From Fredericiella sp963839515 (lineage in GTDB: Bacteria > Chloroflexota > Anaerolineae > Caldilineales > Caldilineaceae): DNA of 64,000 nucleotides. This document shows, piece by piece, positions 18,570 through 30,787 of the stretch. Under the pieces are notes generated by a model. That model was not told the DNA's origin, searched no databases, and worked only from the letters and a program-made list of their open reading frames with translations. The DNA lies in the NCBI GenBank assembly GCA_963839515.1, contig CAWIVN010000020.1, forward strand, positions 124,001-188,000, written 5' to 3'. The translations under genes and the position numbers were made by a program. Numbering within the stretch: the stretch's first letter is position 1; each line of letters starts with the position of its first letter.

Positions 18570-19043
18570 ATGAGCAACGCACCAACCACTGTCGCATTAC
18601 CCGAAACGAGTGCTATCGTCAAGACCAGGCGCCGGCCTTTTGGTCTCAATGCAATCATTGCGATCCAACTGCTAACCATGCTGGGAAGCGCTACGGTTTT
18701 AGCGTTGGTGACGTTTGCACTCGTAATGGCCCAGAGGATGGCCGAACTTGAACAGCTGGACCTGAAATTGACTCCCGTCGACATCGCGACGCTCGTGCTA
18801 ACCCTTGTAGTCAACGCCGTGTGTGCCGTCGGCTTGTGGCGGCGGCAGCGCTGGGCCTGGTTTTTGACCATGCTGCAACTAGGCGCCTTCATGGTGAGCG
18901 ACCTGTATAGCTATTTCACCAATAGCCCCCCTGCAACCTATGCCTGGTCCATGCTGCTGAACGTCTTTATGGTTTTTTACCTCAACCAGCGCGAGGTGCA
19001 GGCTATCTTCTTGAGCAAGGACGAGCGATTACAGCGGCTATGA
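18570..19043 (+). CDS. Small hypothetical membrane protein
   Basis: A 157-residue protein with four predicted membrane segments: about residues 24-52 (AIIAIQLLTMLGSATVLALV), 69-85 (IATLVLTLVVNAVCAVGL), 90-112 (WAWFLTMLQLGAFMVSDLY) and 122-137 (AWSMLLNVFMVFYL). No family was recognised. The closing NQREVQAIFLSKDE is a common tail of small four-helix bacterial proteins that report on sequence length-matched membrane pairs. It overlaps the next gene by 4 bp (ATGA at 19040-19043), so the two are almost surely translated together and may form a complex. Confidence 0.7.
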   Translation: MSNAPTTVALPETSAIVKTRRRPFGLNAIIAIQLLTMLGSATVLALVTFALVMAQRMAELEQLDLKLTPVDIATLVLTLVVNAVCAVGLWRRQRWAWFLTMLQLGAFMVSDLYSYFTNSPPATYAWSMLLNVFMVFYLNQREVQAIFLSKDERLQRL

Positions 19044-20845
19044 ACGACTTGCAGCTCCTGCGCATATACGAACCGGTGGTCAAGTACACTGAAGGTGAGC
19101 TGTTTTTCCCCATGGCCATCGAACCCTATATCGCCGCCTCTAGCTTATGGCAAATGGACCCCAATAAGCAGCGGCGCGAGCTCGTGCCGGCCGGCGAACT
19201 GACTGCCGAACGCCTGGCAATGCAGCCGGAACCGCCGGCCGGTCACACCCTCTACCTGCGATTTCAAAAAGAGCCGCTGGGTGCCCGTGAGTATCAACAT
19301 TGGCGATCGCGGTCGGACCGCCCGATCCTGCATGCTGCCGGCCGCCTGACGCGCGTCGGAATCGTATCGCGCGTACTCAGCTCGCTGTTTAACTTTTCGT
19401 TGCTGGTGCGTGGCTCCATCCCAGGCGGAACTGCGGCCGCCGCCGACATTGCCGTGCGCCAGATACGTTCCGGTGACCCACGCTATGTCTACTATGGCCG
19501 TGTGCTGCGCCAGGGTGGCTACGTCGTCCTGCACTATGTCTTTTTCTTTGCCATGAACGACTGGCGTTCCAGCTTTTACGGTATCAACGACCACGAAGCA
19601 GACTGGGAACAATGTTTCGTCTATCTTGTGGAAGGGGCCAACAAACAGTTGGAACCGCGTTGGGTGGCGTTTGCCTCGCACGACTACAGCGGTGACGACC
19701 TCCGCCGTCGCTGGGATGACCCCGAGCTGACGCTGGTAGATGGCTGCCATCCCGTAATCTATGCGGGGGCTGGCTCGCACGCCTCCTACTGTTTATGTGG
19801 TGAGTACATCACAGGCGTGGAGCCCAAGATTTTGCGTCCGCTGCGCAATTTCAGTGTAGCGCTGCGTAAGCTGTGGGTCGAGAAGCTGGCGCAGGGGAAC
19901 AGCGCCAATGTGCAGGAGGAAGTGAGTGGATACTTCCGTATCGCCTTTGTAGATTACGCTCGTGGCGACGGCGTGGCGGTCGGCCCTAAGCAGCCCAAGG
20001 CCTGGACGCCGCTCCTGCTCGACGACCAACCCTGGGTGGAAGCCTACCGTGGGTTGTGGGGTGTCGATACCGAAGACCCTTTTGGTGGCGAGCGAGCGCC
20101 GGCGGGTCCCAAGTATAACCGCGACGGCAGCGTGCGCTTGTCCTGGTACGACCCGCTCGCTTGGGCCGGGCTTGACAAGGTGCCGCCGCCCCAGGAAGCC
20201 CCGCTTGTGCTGGCGCAGCGGCTGGAGCAGTTGTCTGCGGAACAAGCGGCGGCGGAAACTGCTCTGGCGGAGAAGCGTACTCAGGTGCGCGAACTGGAGC
20301 TGCAGACGAATGCGCTGCTCGGCAACGAGTATTGGCAGCCGGTTTTCAAGCAGCAATCCAACGAACTGGGCAAGGCCCAGTCCGAATTGCAGGCGCAGTC
20401 GGCACGCGTCCTGGCGCTATCGGAGACACAGCAGGCATGTCGCCAGCTGCTCCGCCAGATTGAACAGGGCGACTGGGGCGATCCACAAGCGCACCTGCGC
20501 CACCAGCATCGTCCCGAGTTGACCTTGCCCACGCAATCACGCCTGCTCGATTTGTGGGGCGCGGTGAGCGGGGCCCTGCTCATGGCGGTCCTGCTCCTGC
20601 TCTTGATCTATGCGCCGGCCAACTGGTACGTATGGATCGTGGTCGCCGTGCTAATTTCACTGGGCGTCGAATCCTGGCTGCGCCGGCGGCTGGCCAGATA
20701 CCTGCTCAACGTGACTATCTTTTTGGCTATTGTCACGACCATCGTCCTGCTCGTGGCCTTCTGGCGTATCGCCTTGGTGCTGGCCGTCCTCTTACTCGCA
20801 ATCATGATGACACGCGACAATCTGCGCGAGCTGCGGCATAGTTAA
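19040..20845 (+). CDS. Vps62-like protein with C-terminal coiled coil and membrane helices
   Basis: The protein has 601 residues. The middle (about residues 155-260) carries NDWRSSFYGINDHEADWEQ, WVAFASHDYSGDD and PVIYAGAGSHASYC, matching the pattern DHE-DWE / S-H / GSHA of the Vps62/DUF946 family known from fungi, plants and scattered bacteria. Residues about 395-485 are a Glu/Gln/Ala-rich coiled coil (QRLEQLSAEQAAAETALAEK). The last 110 residues hold about four membrane helices (SGALLMAVLLLLLIYA, WIVVAVLISLGV, YLLNVTIFLAIVTTIVLLV, ALVLAVLLLAIM). There is no signal peptide. It is coupled to the preceding small membrane protein by a 4-bp overlap. The function is unknown; a membrane-anchored role is inferred from the helices. 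Confidence 0.7.
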   Translation: MNDLQLLRIYEPVVKYTEGELFFPMAIEPYIAASSLWQMDPNKQRRELVPAGELTAERLAMQPEPPAGHTLYLRFQKEPLGAREYQHWRSRSDRPILHAAGRLTRVGIVSRVLSSLFNFSLLVRGSIPGGTAAAADIAVRQIRSGDPRYVYYGRVLRQGGYVVLHYVFFFAMNDWRSSFYGINDHEADWEQCFVYLVEGANKQLEPRWVAFASHDYSGDDLRRRWDDPELTLVDGCHPVIYAGAGSHASYCLCGEYITGVEPKILRPLRNFSVALRKLWVEKLAQGNSANVQEEVSGYFRIAFVDYARGDGVAVGPKQPKAWTPLLLDDQPWVEAYRGLWGVDTEDPFGGERAPAGPKYNRDGSVRLSWYDPLAWAGLDKVPPPQEAPLVLAQRLEQLSAEQAAAETALAEKRTQVRELELQTNALLGNEYWQPVFKQQSNELGKAQSELQAQSARVLALSETQQACRQLLRQIEQGDWGDPQAHLRHQHRPELTLPTQSRLLDLWGAVSGALLMAVLLLLLIYAPANWYVWIVVAVLISLGVESWLRRRLARYLLNVTIFLAIVTTIVLLVAFWRIALVLAVLLLAIMMTRDNLRELRHS

Positions 20846-20981
20846 GGGCTATCGGCACACTTTTGCGTAGTTTTGCTCCATTTTGAATGCTTGCCTAGCG
20901 ACCCTCTTGCTTCACAATAGCACTAGCGAACTCATTACGTTGACTACTGACGACTACTAAATTCCATATTGTATTTTGGCA

Positions 20982-21287
20982 GTGGATAACCTCAAAAGCG
21001 AGTTGAGCAGCATGTATTCGCAACCTTTTCATGTTCCCCTCGATCAACCGGCCGAGTACCGGATCGCGATTCTCGGTCTGCTCGAAGACCAACTGGTGGA
21101 ACGGCTCGGGGACTTGCGAGTCAGCCGCGAACGCAGCCAGGCAGGGGACGAGATATCCGTGTTGAGTGGGGAACTTGCCGATCAAGCAGCATTAATTGGC
21201 ATTTTGGTCCAACTCTACAACCGAGGCCACTGCCTGTTGTCGCTCGAACGAGCAGCAGGCAACACGTTGGATAGCAACGGATCTTAA
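20982..21287 (+). CDS. Small conserved hypothetical protein
   Basis: About 101 residues from GTG 20982 (TTG 20976 is possible; no clear ribosome site). The stretch YRIAILGLLEDQLVERLGDL followed by ISVLSGELADQAALIGILVQ and a terminal LYNRGHCLLSLER follows the pattern of a small alpha/beta protein frequent in Chloroflexota and Actinomycetota, typically with DQAALHGLLxxxxxLGLPLLSV near the end. The role is unknown. It is flanked by about 130 bp upstream with nothing recognisable and by an imperfect hairpin downstream. Confidence 0.55.
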   Translation: MDNLKSELSSMYSQPFHVPLDQPAEYRIAILGLLEDQLVERLGDLRVSRERSQAGDEISVLSGELADQAALIGILVQLYNRGHCLLSLERAAGNTLDSNGS

Positions 21288-21324
21288 ACGCGGTTCATCT
21301 ACGTAATACATGCTCCTTGAATAG

Positions 21325-21356
21325 TCAACAGGCAGACGGCTGTGCCTGCCTATTGA
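21325..21356. terminator. Imperfect hairpin upstream of the glycosidase gene
   Basis: Arms TCAACAGGCAG and CTGCCTATTGA pair with one mismatch around a 10-nt loop. There is no T-tract, so termination of the small upstream gene is only possible. Confidence 0.4.
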
Positions 21357-21390
21357 ACGCGCTATTTGTCATGAAGAATAAGAGGATATT

Positions 21391-24120
<2,730 letters not shown>

Positions 24121-24127
24121 GAACTCC

Positions 24128-24158
24128 AGGTCCGCCGGACACCAAGTCCGGCGGACTT
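24128..24158. terminator. Hairpin after the glycosidase gene
   Basis: Arms GTCCGCCGGAC (24130-24140) and GTCCGGCGGAC (24146-24156) with loop ACCAA, extended by an A-T and a G-T pair. It lies 10 bp past the stop. No long T-tract follows. Confidence 0.6.
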
Positions 24159-24187
24159 CCAATCTCTATCCAACTATTGTACAAGAC

Positions 24188-24216
24188 TTGTAAGAAAACT
24201 GCCATAGGTATATACT
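24188..24216 (+). promoter_or_regulatory. Probable promoter of the MalT-like regulator
   Basis: A -35 TTGTAA (24188-24193) and a -10 TATACT (24211-24216) are separated by exactly 17 bp. A short dyad ACAAGACTTGT (24181-24191) overlaps the -35 box and could be an operator. The ATG at 24263 lies about 46 bp downstream, with GGAGG before it. Confidence 0.55.
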
Positions 24217-24262
24217 GATTCATGCTAAGCTCCACACCGGGAATCTACCGGAGGTAGCCTGC

Positions 24263-27109
24263 ATGGCCGCGGTAAACAGCGCACCAATTCTACTCAAGAC
24301 CAAGCTGCACAAGCCGCAACTGCAGTTCGACCTTGTCTTACGTACCCATCTTCTGCAAAAGTTGCATCAGGGGCTCGGGCTGTCTCACGAGTCCGAGCTT
24401 GCGACAGTATTCGCGGCCGGGCCCGTGCGCAAGTTGACGTTGGTCGCTGCCCCCGCCGGCTTTGGTAAATCCACCCTTGTTGCCTCTTGGCTGTCCTTGT
24501 TGGAACAGGAAACGGCAGCGGGCGCCCATGCTTGGGGCAATAACTGCTGGCTCTCGCTTGATACGCACGATAACAACCTGGCACGTTTCTTGACCTATGT
24601 CGTTGCCGCCGTGCGCAGCGTCTATCCTGATGCGTGCACCAACTTCAGTTGCCTGCTGCAAGCACTGCCACTGCCCAGCGTCGACTCCTTGTCCGAAATG
24701 CTGCTGAGCGATTTAGGTGATCTGCCGGGCAACTTGTTGATTGTGCTGGACGACTATCAGCAGGTGCAGAATCTGGATGTACAGCAGGTCGTGGAATCGC
24801 TCGTTCTCCACGCACCTGCCAATCTGCATATGGTAATCTCCTCGCGCCTGGACCCACCGCTGCCGCTGTCTCGGCTGCGTGTCCAGAAACAGATTACCGA
24901 AGTGCGGGCTGCTGAACTGCGCTTCTCGGTGGCAGAAGCCGATGTCTTTTTCGAACGCGCGCTGGGTGTGCCCTTAGCCGACGACACCGTTCAGATGCTC
25001 GACGAGCGTGCAGAAGGCTGGATCGCCGGCCTGCGGCTGGCCGCTTTGTCGCTGCAAGACGGCACAGACCCTGCGGCGTTGGCATCGGCATTTCGAGGAA
25101 CTCAGCATCATATCTTGGATTTTCTGCTCGAACAGGTGATGGCGCAGCAGCCACGCCATGTTGCAGAATTCCTCGCCTGCACGGCTCCGCTCGAAATGCT
25201 GTGCGCACCCCTTTGCAACGAAGTGCTCGAAGCTGTCATTTTGCCGCACGACAATGTCGACAGCCGATTCGTCATGCCGGGCCGTACAAGTGGCGATCCG
25301 TTGCGCATCGACAGCCGGGCCGTCCTCGAATACCTGGATCGCTCGCATCTCTTTATCGTCCCTCTGGACAACACCCGTCACTGGTATCGCTATCATCACT
25401 TGTTTGGGGAGATGTTGTTTTATTGGCTGCAGACGCGCTACACCGCCGACCAGATTGCCGCCATCAATCGTCAGGCGGCGGCATGGTACGCACGCAACGG
25501 ACATGTCGATGCCGCCGTACGCCAACTGTTGGCTGCCGGCGCAGCGCAAGAGGCTGCCGACTTGATCCAGACCAGCATTCCTACCATGTTGGGACGAGCA
25601 GCGTGGCCGACAGTACAGCAGCTGCTGGAGAGCGTACCGGATGAGATTCTGGCGCAGCGCCCAATCTTGATCCTGGCCAAGGCATGGCTGATGTGGGTGC
25701 TACTGCGCCATGATCTGCTGCCCAATATGCTGCACAAGGCGGAACTCCTGCTAAACAAGGCAGAGCTTGAATTTGGGCAGCAGCGCCCTGTTTGGCTGCA
25801 AGGTTGGATCGACGCGCTGTGGGCCCTTGTCCATATGCTGAATTGGGAGTTTGACGCGTCTCTGGCGCGCAGCGAAGATGCGCTTGCGAAAATGCCAGCC
25901 GCCTACGGGTACGGGCGCGGGGTGACTATTGTCTATTACCTCGTCACGTTGCAATTTTTGGGACGGCGTGACGAGGCCCTCGCCTATTGTGCGCGCACAC
26001 TGGCCAACGAATTGGATGATTCTGCACAACGCGTTGCTATTGCTCCAGGGCTGCTCTCCATCTACTACGGTGACCTGGGAGGCCTGACGGCAACGGGTGA
26101 GAACTGTCTGCGCACGGCGCCACAGCGGTCAGTCGCCAAGCTGCAAAACTGGGGCCACCTCTGTTTGGGGATCGTTGCCTATGAGCAGAATAACCTGGTT
26201 GTTGCCCAACAGCATTTTGCTGCCGTTTATGAGGATCGTTTCGGCAGCGCCACGATGCTTGTGTTTGACGCACTGTACGGGCTGGCGTTGACTCACCATG
26301 CGCTAGGCGATACCGTCGGCGCAGTGTCTTGGGCTGCCGCCTTGCTAAACATGGCCGGCGATCTGCAGTCAGCCTATTCTGTTGCCGTGGCCCACTGGTT
26401 GCAGTGCCGGCTGGAACTGCAACGCGGCACTACCCCAACTCCTCTAAGCAGCCATCAATGGTGTATCGGCACTGCACCTTCGCTGTATTACCGCTGGACC
26501 GAACTGCCGGAAGTGACGTACGCACGTTTGCTCGTGGTGCGTGCCACGCGTGCCAGCCTTGCCGAAGCAGTCGAGCTGCTGCGCCCGCTGGTGGAGCGCT
26601 GCGAACGCTATCACTTGCGTTGGCGGCAGATCGAGGCTGCTGCCATCCTGGCCCTCGCCTACCAGGCGCAAGGGCAGGAAGCGCTGGCGCACGAGGTGCT
26701 ACTAGTTGCTCTCAAGTTAGCCCAGCGGCAGTCGTTTGTGCGTACGTTTGTAGACCTAGGACCACAAATGGCCAACCTGCTCTACTCGCTGGCGCGCAAA
26801 GGTGTGGCTGCGGACTACATTGGCCGCCTGCTCACAGCCTTCCCGTTGGATTCACGCAACGCCGTTGCCGTTGCCGCCGCCGACAAGCTGGACGACGAGA
26901 TCATCGAGCCGCTCAGTGAGCGCGAAATCGAGGTGCTCAGCTTGCTGGCCGAACGGCTGTCAGACAAAGAGATCGCCGAGCGGCTGCGCATTTCACCGCT
27001 CACCGTGCGCCGGCACAGCGTCAACCTCTATCAAAAGCTGCATGTCAACAGCCGGCGCCAGGCAGTTATCCGCGCTCAGTCCCTTGGCCTCCTGCGCCCG
27101 ACAGTGTGA
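24263..27109 (+). CDS. MalT-like LuxR-family ATP-dependent transcription regulator
   Basis: The protein has 948 residues with the MalT architecture. A STAND-type ATPase at the N-terminus has the P-loop APAGFGKST at residues 63-71 and a Walker B-like LLIVLDDYQQV near residue 160. A winged region and a long helical TPR-like sensor follow in the middle (about 400-860). A LuxR helix-turn-helix sits at about residues 882-948 (LSEREIEVLSLLAERLSDKE, then TVRRHSVNLYQKL). Such proteins bind an inducer and ATP, oligomerise and activate promoters. The adjacent glycosidase gene suggests a sugar-derived inducer; this is inference. It ends 26 bp from the convergent channel gene with no clear hairpin between. 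Confidence 0.9.
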   Translation: MAAVNSAPILLKTKLHKPQLQFDLVLRTHLLQKLHQGLGLSHESELATVFAAGPVRKLTLVAAPAGFGKSTLVASWLSLLEQETAAGAHAWGNNCWLSLDTHDNNLARFLTYVVAAVRSVYPDACTNFSCLLQALPLPSVDSLSEMLLSDLGDLPGNLLIVLDDYQQVQNLDVQQVVESLVLHAPANLHMVISSRLDPPLPLSRLRVQKQITEVRAAELRFSVAEADVFFERALGVPLADDTVQMLDERAEGWIAGLRLAALSLQDGTDPAALASAFRGTQHHILDFLLEQVMAQQPRHVAEFLACTAPLEMLCAPLCNEVLEAVILPHDNVDSRFVMPGRTSGDPLRIDSRAVLEYLDRSHLFIVPLDNTRHWYRYHHLFGEMLFYWLQTRYTADQIAAINRQAAAWYARNGHVDAAVRQLLAAGAAQEAADLIQTSIPTMLGRAAWPTVQQLLESVPDEILAQRPILILAKAWLMWVLLRHDLLPNMLHKAELLLNKAELEFGQQRPVWLQGWIDALWALVHMLNWEFDASLARSEDALAKMPAAYGYGRGVTIVYYLVTLQFLGRRDEALAYCARTLANELDDSAQRVAIAPGLLSIYYGDLGGLTATGENCLRTAPQRSVAKLQNWGHLCLGIVAYEQNNLVVAQQHFAAVYEDRFGSATMLVFDALYGLALTHHALGDTVGAVSWAAALLNMAGDLQSAYSVAVAHWLQCRLELQRGTTPTPLSSHQWCIGTAPSLYYRWTELPEVTYARLLVVRATRASLAEAVELLRPLVERCERYHLRWRQIEAAAILALAYQAQGQEALAHEVLLVALKLAQRQSFVRTFVDLGPQMANLLYSLARKGVAADYIGRLLTAFPLDSRNAVAVAAADKLDDEIIEPLSEREIEVLSLLAERLSDKEIAERLRISPLTVRRHSVNLYQKLHVNSRRQAVIRAQSLGLLRPTV

Positions 27110-27135
27110 TCCGGCCGGCGAACTGCACGTCTGCG

Positions 27136-28290
27136 CTAGTTGATTGAGCCAAACCACTTGGTGTACAGGGCGTCATAGGTCCCGTCTTGCTGGATGGCAA
27201 GCAGGGCCTCGTTGATCGGTTCGCGCAGCACGCTGCCCGTGGGCAAGGCGATGCCGTACGATTCCTGCTGGAAGGTGCGGCCGACAACTTGCGTCTTGCC
27301 CTTGCCGGTGGTGAGTGCGTGATAGAGCAGCACCGGCGCGTCGTAGACGACGGCATCTACCTTATCTTGATCCAGCAGGCGGTACGCATCTTCGATTTTA
27401 TCGACCCCAACGAAAGGGAGTCCGTTGTCTGTCAAGTAGCGCGCGGCAGTGGTGTTCGGCACCGTGGCAATGGTCTTGCCGGGCAAGTCGGACACACCAT
27501 TGATCGTGCCCTGAAGTTGCTGTACGGTGAGCAGTGATGTCACCGAGGCGGTGAACTGAGCGATCAGGATAATACTGAGCAAGATCCAGAACATGGCGAG
27601 CAGGCGACGCCAGACCACGCGGGTGGTTGTGCCGGCATAATCGGCATTGGCTATCGTGCCCATCGACCACCAAATGGCTTCCCAAATGCCGGGCAGATAT
27701 TCCATTGGCATATCGGGATGAAATTTGCGTTCCACCAGCCAGATGATGTGCGCCATGATCAGCATGATCACCAGGCCGACGAACAGGATCTGTAGGAGAG
27801 CTGGATTCAGGATCAACCCCACCACTGAATGAAACGAGACATCCGCCCCGGCCTTGGTCATGATCTGCAGCCCGGCATTAAAAAACGGGTGGGTGAAATC
27901 GATCTTTGCTTCGCGCTCGGGCGTCATGCTGATGCCGGCAATTGCTACGTCACCCTGACCCATCTCCACTGCATCCAGGATTTCGCTAACCTTCTTCATC
28001 TCGATCCAACGGAAGGGCACGTTGAGCCGCCGCGCCACTTCCGACCAAAGCTCGACGCTAAACCCCTTCAACTGGTCGCCGGTTCCCATCACAAACGGTT
28101 CCAGTGGCTTGGTATAGACGCGCAGAGGCCCGGCGACAGCCGGTGAACTTGCCGGTGTGTTTGCCTGCGCATCTGCTTGTGCAACCGTGTCCTGGGCGAA
28201 GGCCGACGTGGCGGCTGCCCCAAGAACCAACAGCAGCGCCAAAACGGTCGGGACCAAGCGAGAGGTGCAGTACAACAATACGCTCAACAT
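27136..28290 (-). CDS. Bacterial ionotropic glutamate receptor-like channel (GluR0-type)
   Basis: The protein has 384 residues in the order signal peptide (1-33), S1 ligand lobe (about 55-150), M1 helix (about 162-186), pore loop (about 203-222), M2 helix (about 228-256) and S2 lobe (265-384). The lobes are a type 3 solute-binding fold: GISMTPEREAKIDFTHPFF has the ligand-carboxylate Arg (R126), and DAVVYDAPVLLYH has the S2 Asp. M2 ends AQFTASVTSLLTV, the counterpart of the receptor SYTANLAAFLT gate. The pore reads WWSMGTIANADYAGTTT. Aligned without gaps to the usual WW-TMTTVGYGD, the GYG filter is DYA, so K+ selectivity is doubtful. The ATG sits in the palindrome TCAACATGTTGA and has no clear ribosome site. 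Confidence 0.85.
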   Translation of the reverse strand: MLSVLLYCTSRLVPTVLALLLVLGAAATSAFAQDTVAQADAQANTPASSPAVAGPLRVYTKPLEPFVMGTGDQLKGFSVELWSEVARRLNVPFRWIEMKKVSEILDAVEMGQGDVAIAGISMTPEREAKIDFTHPFFNAGLQIMTKAGADVSFHSVVGLILNPALLQILFVGLVIMLIMAHIIWLVERKFHPDMPMEYLPGIWEAIWWSMGTIANADYAGTTTRVVWRRLLAMFWILLSIILIAQFTASVTSLLTVQQLQGTINGVSDLPGKTIATVPNTTAARYLTDNGLPFVGVDKIEDAYRLLDQDKVDAVVYDAPVLLYHALTTGKGKTQVVGRTFQQESYGIALPTGSVLREPINEALLAIQQDGTYDALYTKWFGSIN

Positions 28291-28465
28291 GTTGAATGGT
28301 AATGGTCTGTTCTATTCGTGGTGCGCGCAATGCCGCGCACGCGTTTACATGTTCAATATACAGAAGAAAGATCGCGTATTCATGTCCCAAAAAGGCGCAA
28401 GGTGGTGTATACTCGCTGCGTTCCGTAGATTCATACCCGCTCAAACCCGGTGATGGAGGTCGACT

Positions 28466-30713
28466 GTGCTCTATTTCATCGTGCGCGTCTTCGTCTATGT
28501 GCTCGCTATCCTCTTGACGCTGTGGCTGCTGCCTGGCGTCCATGTCAACATGCGCCAGTTCACTGATGTTCCAATGGCCGAGGTGCGGGCTGAGCTTGCC
28601 GCTGATCCCGATATTACGCCCGAACAGGAGCAGTTGGTCCTCACCGTGGTGGGTGCCGTGCAAGTGGTCGGCCCGCTGCTCCTGATTCTGGGCCTGGCCT
28701 TTGCCTTCTGGTTTTGGAACTGGCTGCTGTGGCCGGTTGTGCTCTTCTTTACCGGGCGTGTCGTGTTGTGGTCGTTTGGGCTGCTCCTCATCGCCGGCAA
28801 TGCTCTCCTCTTCTATGTCGCTGTCGTCAACGGCAGTGACGGCATTGTGGTCGACAGCCCTGCATTGCTCTGGTGTGCTCTGGGCGGTATGTCGATGGCG
28901 TTCTGGTTGTTCTTCCTCGAAGGTGTGACCGGACTGGACAGCCCCTTGCACTCGCGTTCACAGTCCCGCCGCCGCTACTGGCAGACACTCAACAAGCTCA
29001 CCTTTGGCGGCCGCAACTACTTTGCCGAAAATCTGCGCATTGCCCAGTCGCTCGACATCATCACGATGTATCTCAAGGACATCGCCTTCGACAACTCCCC
29101 TTTCGGCCCGATCCGCCGCTTCTTCCAGCATATCATCTACTGGTTCAAGAAGCCGCTGATCGGCGAATCGATGCCCGAAACCGTGCGTTACATGCTCCAG
29201 GAACTGGGCCCTACCTACGTCAAGCTCGGCCAGATAGTGTCCAGTCGCGCCGAGCAACTGCCGCCCAGAATGGCGCGAGCAGATGGCTAAGTTGCAGAGT
29301 AACGTCGCGCCGTTTCCCTTAAAGATCGCCGAAAAGATTATCACGCGCGAGCTTGGGGCGCCGTTGGATCAGCTCTATGCCACGTTTGAGAAGGAACCGC
29401 TGGCAGCAGCTTCGACTGCGCAAGTTCATCGCGCCACGCTGCCCGACGGCCAGCTGGTCGTGGTCAAGGTGCAGCGGCCCGACATCGATGTCACCGTGCG
29501 CGCCGACCTCAATGTGGTGCGCGACCTGACCCTCGACCTCGAGAAGCGTTTCAGTTGGGCGCGCAACGCGGATATCCACGCCATTACAAACGAATACGCC
29601 GACAATATCCTGCTGGAGATCGACTATGCCAACGAAGCCTTTAATGGGCGCATGCTGGCGAAAAATATGGAAGTTTTCCCCGAGGTACATGTGCCGGCGA
29701 TCTACCCGGAGCTGTCCACAGCCCGTGTCATGACGCAGGAGTTTATCCGCGGCGTCAAAATCACCAATGTGGAGGCGCTCGACGCCGCCGGCGTGGATCG
29801 CACCCTGTTGGCCATCGTCTTTATGCGCGCCATTGTCAAGCAGGTGCTCTACGACGGCTTTTTCCACGGGGACCCGCATCCCGGCAACGTGCTCGTAGAC
29901 ACGGACACGTCGCAGCTCATCTTTCTTGACCTCGGCATGGTGGGTACGCTCACCCCCGACCAGCGCATGGCCATGGTCGACCTGCTGTGGGCGCTTTCCA
30001 GCGGCGACCGCCGCGAGATCGCCAAGACGGTACTCGGGCTGACAACCAGCTACAAGGAAGTGGACGAAGAGGCATTTGTTGCCGACGTAGACCGCTTGCT
30101 TACCCGCTACACCACCTTTAGCGACAGCAGCATGTCTATCTCGGGGGCAATGAAGGCACTGCTCGATGCCATGTATAGTGCCGGCCTGCGCATGGACCCG
30201 CAGTTCACGCTGGCACTCAAGGCGATGATGCAGGCCGAAGAGACGGTGCGCACGCTTGACCCGTCGCTGCCGCTGGTCGACACCGCCTTTGCCGCCACTA
30301 AGGATCTGCTCGTCGATACGTTTGACAGCGAGCGGGTGATCAGTGCCTTGCGCCTGCAGATGCTGCGCACTGCCAAGGAGGCGATTCGCAATATCCCGTC
30401 CATCGAAGAGATGTTGACGAGTTGGCTTGCCCAGTTGCGCAAGGGTCGCTTGACGGTCTATGTGGATACCAGCGATGTCAGCAAGCAGATCGGTGAGTTG
30501 GATGACGCCCTGACCATGAACGTGCGTCGCCTCAGCCTGGCCCTGCTGCTGGTGGGGCTGCTGATTGGGGCAAGCATTGCGAGCAATACGCCGGCCGACC
30601 TCCTACCGGGTATGGCAGAGCTAGCCTATTTCATCTTTATCGTAGCAGCAGGCCTGGCAGCCGTCGTGCTTGTCAAGGCAATTCTAGATCGGTTGAACGG
30701 GAAAGGGCTTTAG
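28466..30713 (+). pseudogene. ABC1/UbiB-family kinase, first tandem copy, single frameshift
   Basis: A GTG start (GGAGGT 5 bp upstream) opens a frame that ends at 29290 after SSRAEQLPPRMARADG. The rest, from AKLQSNVAPF to the stop at 30713, lies in another frame. Comparison with the intact copy downstream shows that one extra A in CCCAGAATGG (about 29267) causes the break; without it the text reads PPEWREQMAKLQSNV. The joined protein would have about 748 residues: four N-terminal membrane helices, KLGQ, the Ala-rich loop AAASTAQVH, VVVKVQRPDI, HGDPHPGNVLVD, LDLGMVG and two C-terminal membrane helices. Everything else is well preserved, so the frameshift is recent or a sequencing error. Confidence 0.85.
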
Positions 30714-30787
30714 GGACTTTTAAGCCCTCTTCTTCTGCTTTATACTTGCGCCGATCGTGTGTGTTGCTTCTGCCGCGGAGGACAACC

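Noticed and set aside
29255..29300. Programmed frameshift in the first ABC1 copy
   Set aside because: No slippery heptamer or downstream structure is evident, and the intact paralog needs none; one inserted A explains it.
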